A program made the position numbers and the translations under genes. The notes beneath the pieces are model-generated. The model did not search any database. It saw only the letters and a program-made list of their open reading frames with translations, and was not told where the DNA came from. Source: Acidithiobacillus sp. (GTDB taxonomy: Bacteria; Pseudomonadota; Gammaproteobacteria; Acidithiobacillales; Acidithiobacillaceae). Taken from it: a stretch of 6,469 nucleotides of DNA. The stretch covers positions 3,157-9,625 of the forward strand of contig JAPTWR010000055.1 in NCBI GenBank assembly GCA_028065135.1. The letters are read 5' to 3'. Positions 5,530-6,469 of the stretch are shown here, in pieces. Numbering within the stretch: the first letter of the stretch is position 1; every line of letters begins with the position of its first letter.

Positions 5530-5778
5530 ATGAACGATGAATCATCCCCCGTGGAAGCCCCCGCAGACTTCGCAAGCACCTTGGATGCCTTGGAAGAGAC
5601 CGTTCGCCGCCTGGAAGAGGGGCAGTTGGGTCTGGAAGACTCTGTCGCCCTTTTCCAGCGCGGCATGGAGCTGTCTCGGCACGCTGAAAGGCAGTTACTA
5701 ACTGCCCGGCAGACCGTGGAAATATTACTCGGAGAGGACGCGGTTCCCACTCCGCTTACTCAGGAAGAAGACGTATGA
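5530..5778 (+). CDS. xseB: Exodeoxyribonuclease VII small subunit
   Basis: This 82-residue helical protein binds XseA in several copies and is needed for exonuclease VII activity. The family pattern is clear: FASTLDALEETVRRLEEGQL (14-33), then LEDSVALFQRGMELSRHAE (35-53) and LLTARQTVEILL (56-67), two helices in a hairpin, followed by a short acidic tail. Length matches the usual 80 or so residues. The start is not certain. ATG5530 is preferred because GGAA (5520-5523) lies 6 nt upstream; ATG5518 would add four residues (MEKH) and has no ribosome binding site, unless read leaderless from the proposed promoter. The last four bases overlap the ispA start (ATGA), so the two are translationally coupled. 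Its partner gene xseA lies about 2.9 kb away on the other strand. Confidence 0.95.
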   Translation: MNDESSPVEAPADFASTLDALEETVRRLEEGQLGLEDSVALFQRGMELSRHAERQLLTARQTVEILLGEDAVPTPLTQEEDV

Positions 5779-6469
5779 CCTTGGATGCCATTGTGAACAA
5801 TGAAACTTTTGCGCAGTTCCGGAAGCTTTCGGTACAGCGCACCGAAAGCGTTCTGGGAACACTGCTGCCTCCGGCACACATACTGCCCGCGCGTCTGCAT
5901 GACGCCATGCGTTACAGTACGCTGGGTGGCGGCAAGCGTATCCGTCCCTTACTGGTGTACGCGACGGGTGCCTGCCTGGGGGTGCCACTGGAACATCTGG
6001 ACCGTCCCGCGGCGGCACTGGAAATGATTCACGCCTATTCGCTGGTACATGACGATCTCCCGGCTATGGATAATGATGATCTGCGCCGTGGTCAGCCTAC
6101 CTGTCATCGCGCTTATGACGAGGCCACCGCCATTCTCGTGGGCGATGCCCTGCAGGCGCAAGCCTTCCAGGTGCTGGCTGAGCCGGGTTGGGGAGTGACT
6201 GCCGAATGGCAGGTGCAAATGCTGGCGACTCTCGCGCAGGCCTCTGGCTCGCGGGGTATGGTAGGTGGGCAGGCCATAGACCTGGCCGCCGTGGGGCATG
6301 AATTGGCCTTGCCCGCACTGGAGCAAATGCACCTGCATAAGACGGGTATGCTCATTCGCTGCGCCATACAGTTGGCGCTCTGCGCCGCGGGCATTGGTGA
6401 GAAAGAATCCAAGGGCGCGGCGCTGCTGCGTTACGCCGACCGTGTCGGTCTAGCTTTTCAGGTACAGGA
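5775..6469 (+). CDS. ispA: Farnesyl diphosphate synthase (IspA-type polyprenyl synthase), C-terminus missing
   Basis: The frame is open from ATG5775 to the window end: 231 codons of an enzyme of about 295-300 residues. It condenses isopentenyl diphosphate with dimethylallyl and geranyl diphosphate in the cytoplasm to make farnesyl diphosphate for quinones, undecaprenyl carriers and similar products. Seen motifs are GGGKRIRP (51-58, diphosphate binding), then HAYSLVHDDLPAMDNDDLRRG (86-106) with the first Asp-rich motif D93-D94-x4-D99 and the R104-R105 pair, the GGQAIDL segment, and HKTG. The last residues read AFQVQ and the next codon begins GA, exactly where the second Asp-rich motif (usually FQVQDDILD) starts, so that motif is cut off. 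The two-residue insert in the first motif (DDxxxxD) is the usual bacterial farnesyl/geranylgeranyl form. ATGA overlap with xseB and an upstream AGGAAGAAG (5762-5770) support the start. Chain length cannot be proved from sequence. Confidence 0.95.
   Translation, partial: MTLDAIVNNETFAQFRKLSVQRTESVLGTLLPPAHILPARLHDAMRYSTLGGGKRIRPLLVYATGACLGVPLEHLDRPAAALEMIHAYSLVHDDLPAMDNDDLRRGQPTCHRAYDEATAILVGDALQAQAFQVLAEPGWGVTAEWQVQMLATLAQASGSRGMVGGQAIDLAAVGHELALPALEQMHLHKTGMLIRCAIQLALCAAGIGEKESKGAALLRYADRVGLAFQVQ

Noticed and set aside
1..6469. CRISPR arrays, tRNA or rRNA genes, insertion-sequence ends
   Set aside because: No regularly spaced repeats, no cloverleaf or rRNA-like sequence, and no transposase or paired terminal repeats were recognised by eye.

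Overview
The window looks like a chromosomal stretch from a proteobacterium. The gene content (XseA, XseB, IspA, a thioredoxin, a TonB-family protein and a close Fsr relative) and the compact, moderately GC-rich coding DNA fit the gamma/beta/Acidithiobacillia part of the phylum. Both exported proteins have linkers depleted in acidic residues. That would suit an acidophile such as Acidithiobacillus, but this is an inference; no rRNA or other diagnostic marker is present.

Layout from left to right. Positions 1-103 (minus) hold the first 34 codons of an APC-type amino-acid permease. Positions 104-770 form a long AT-rich gap with several dyads near the permease and no convincing gene. Positions 771-1223 (plus) encode a small exported protein with a DUF4168-like C-terminus. 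Positions 1280-2620 (minus) are xseA. Positions 2778-3152 (plus) encode a thioredoxin with a CAPC active site. Positions 3231-4067 (minus) encode a TonB-family energy transducer that probably starts at TTG. Positions 4182-5399 (minus) are fsr, a fosmidomycin-resistance-type MFS exporter. Positions 5530-5778 (plus) are xseB, overlapping by four bases with ispA (5775 to the window end, incomplete).

How the genes fit together. Both subunits of exodeoxyribonuclease VII are present but encoded about 2.9 kb apart on opposite strands, with the thioredoxin, TonB-like and fsr genes between them. xseB-ispA is the usual start of an xseB-ispA-dxs isoprenoid operon; dxs would lie past the right edge and is not seen. 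The fosmidomycin exporter gene fsr is divergent from this operon across a 130-bp region, and fosmidomycin inhibits the next enzyme of the same isoprenoid pathway (Dxr/IspC). The two promoters I can propose there are flanked by inverted copies of an 8-bp motif, so shared control is possible.

I found no clearly new multi-gene system. The points most worth a second look are the fsr/xseB-ispA divergent region, the alternative hairpins and dyads upstream of the permease, the CATG-rich AT-rich gap, and the acid-depleted TonB linker. No rRNA, tRNA, CRISPR array or intact mobile element was recognised.
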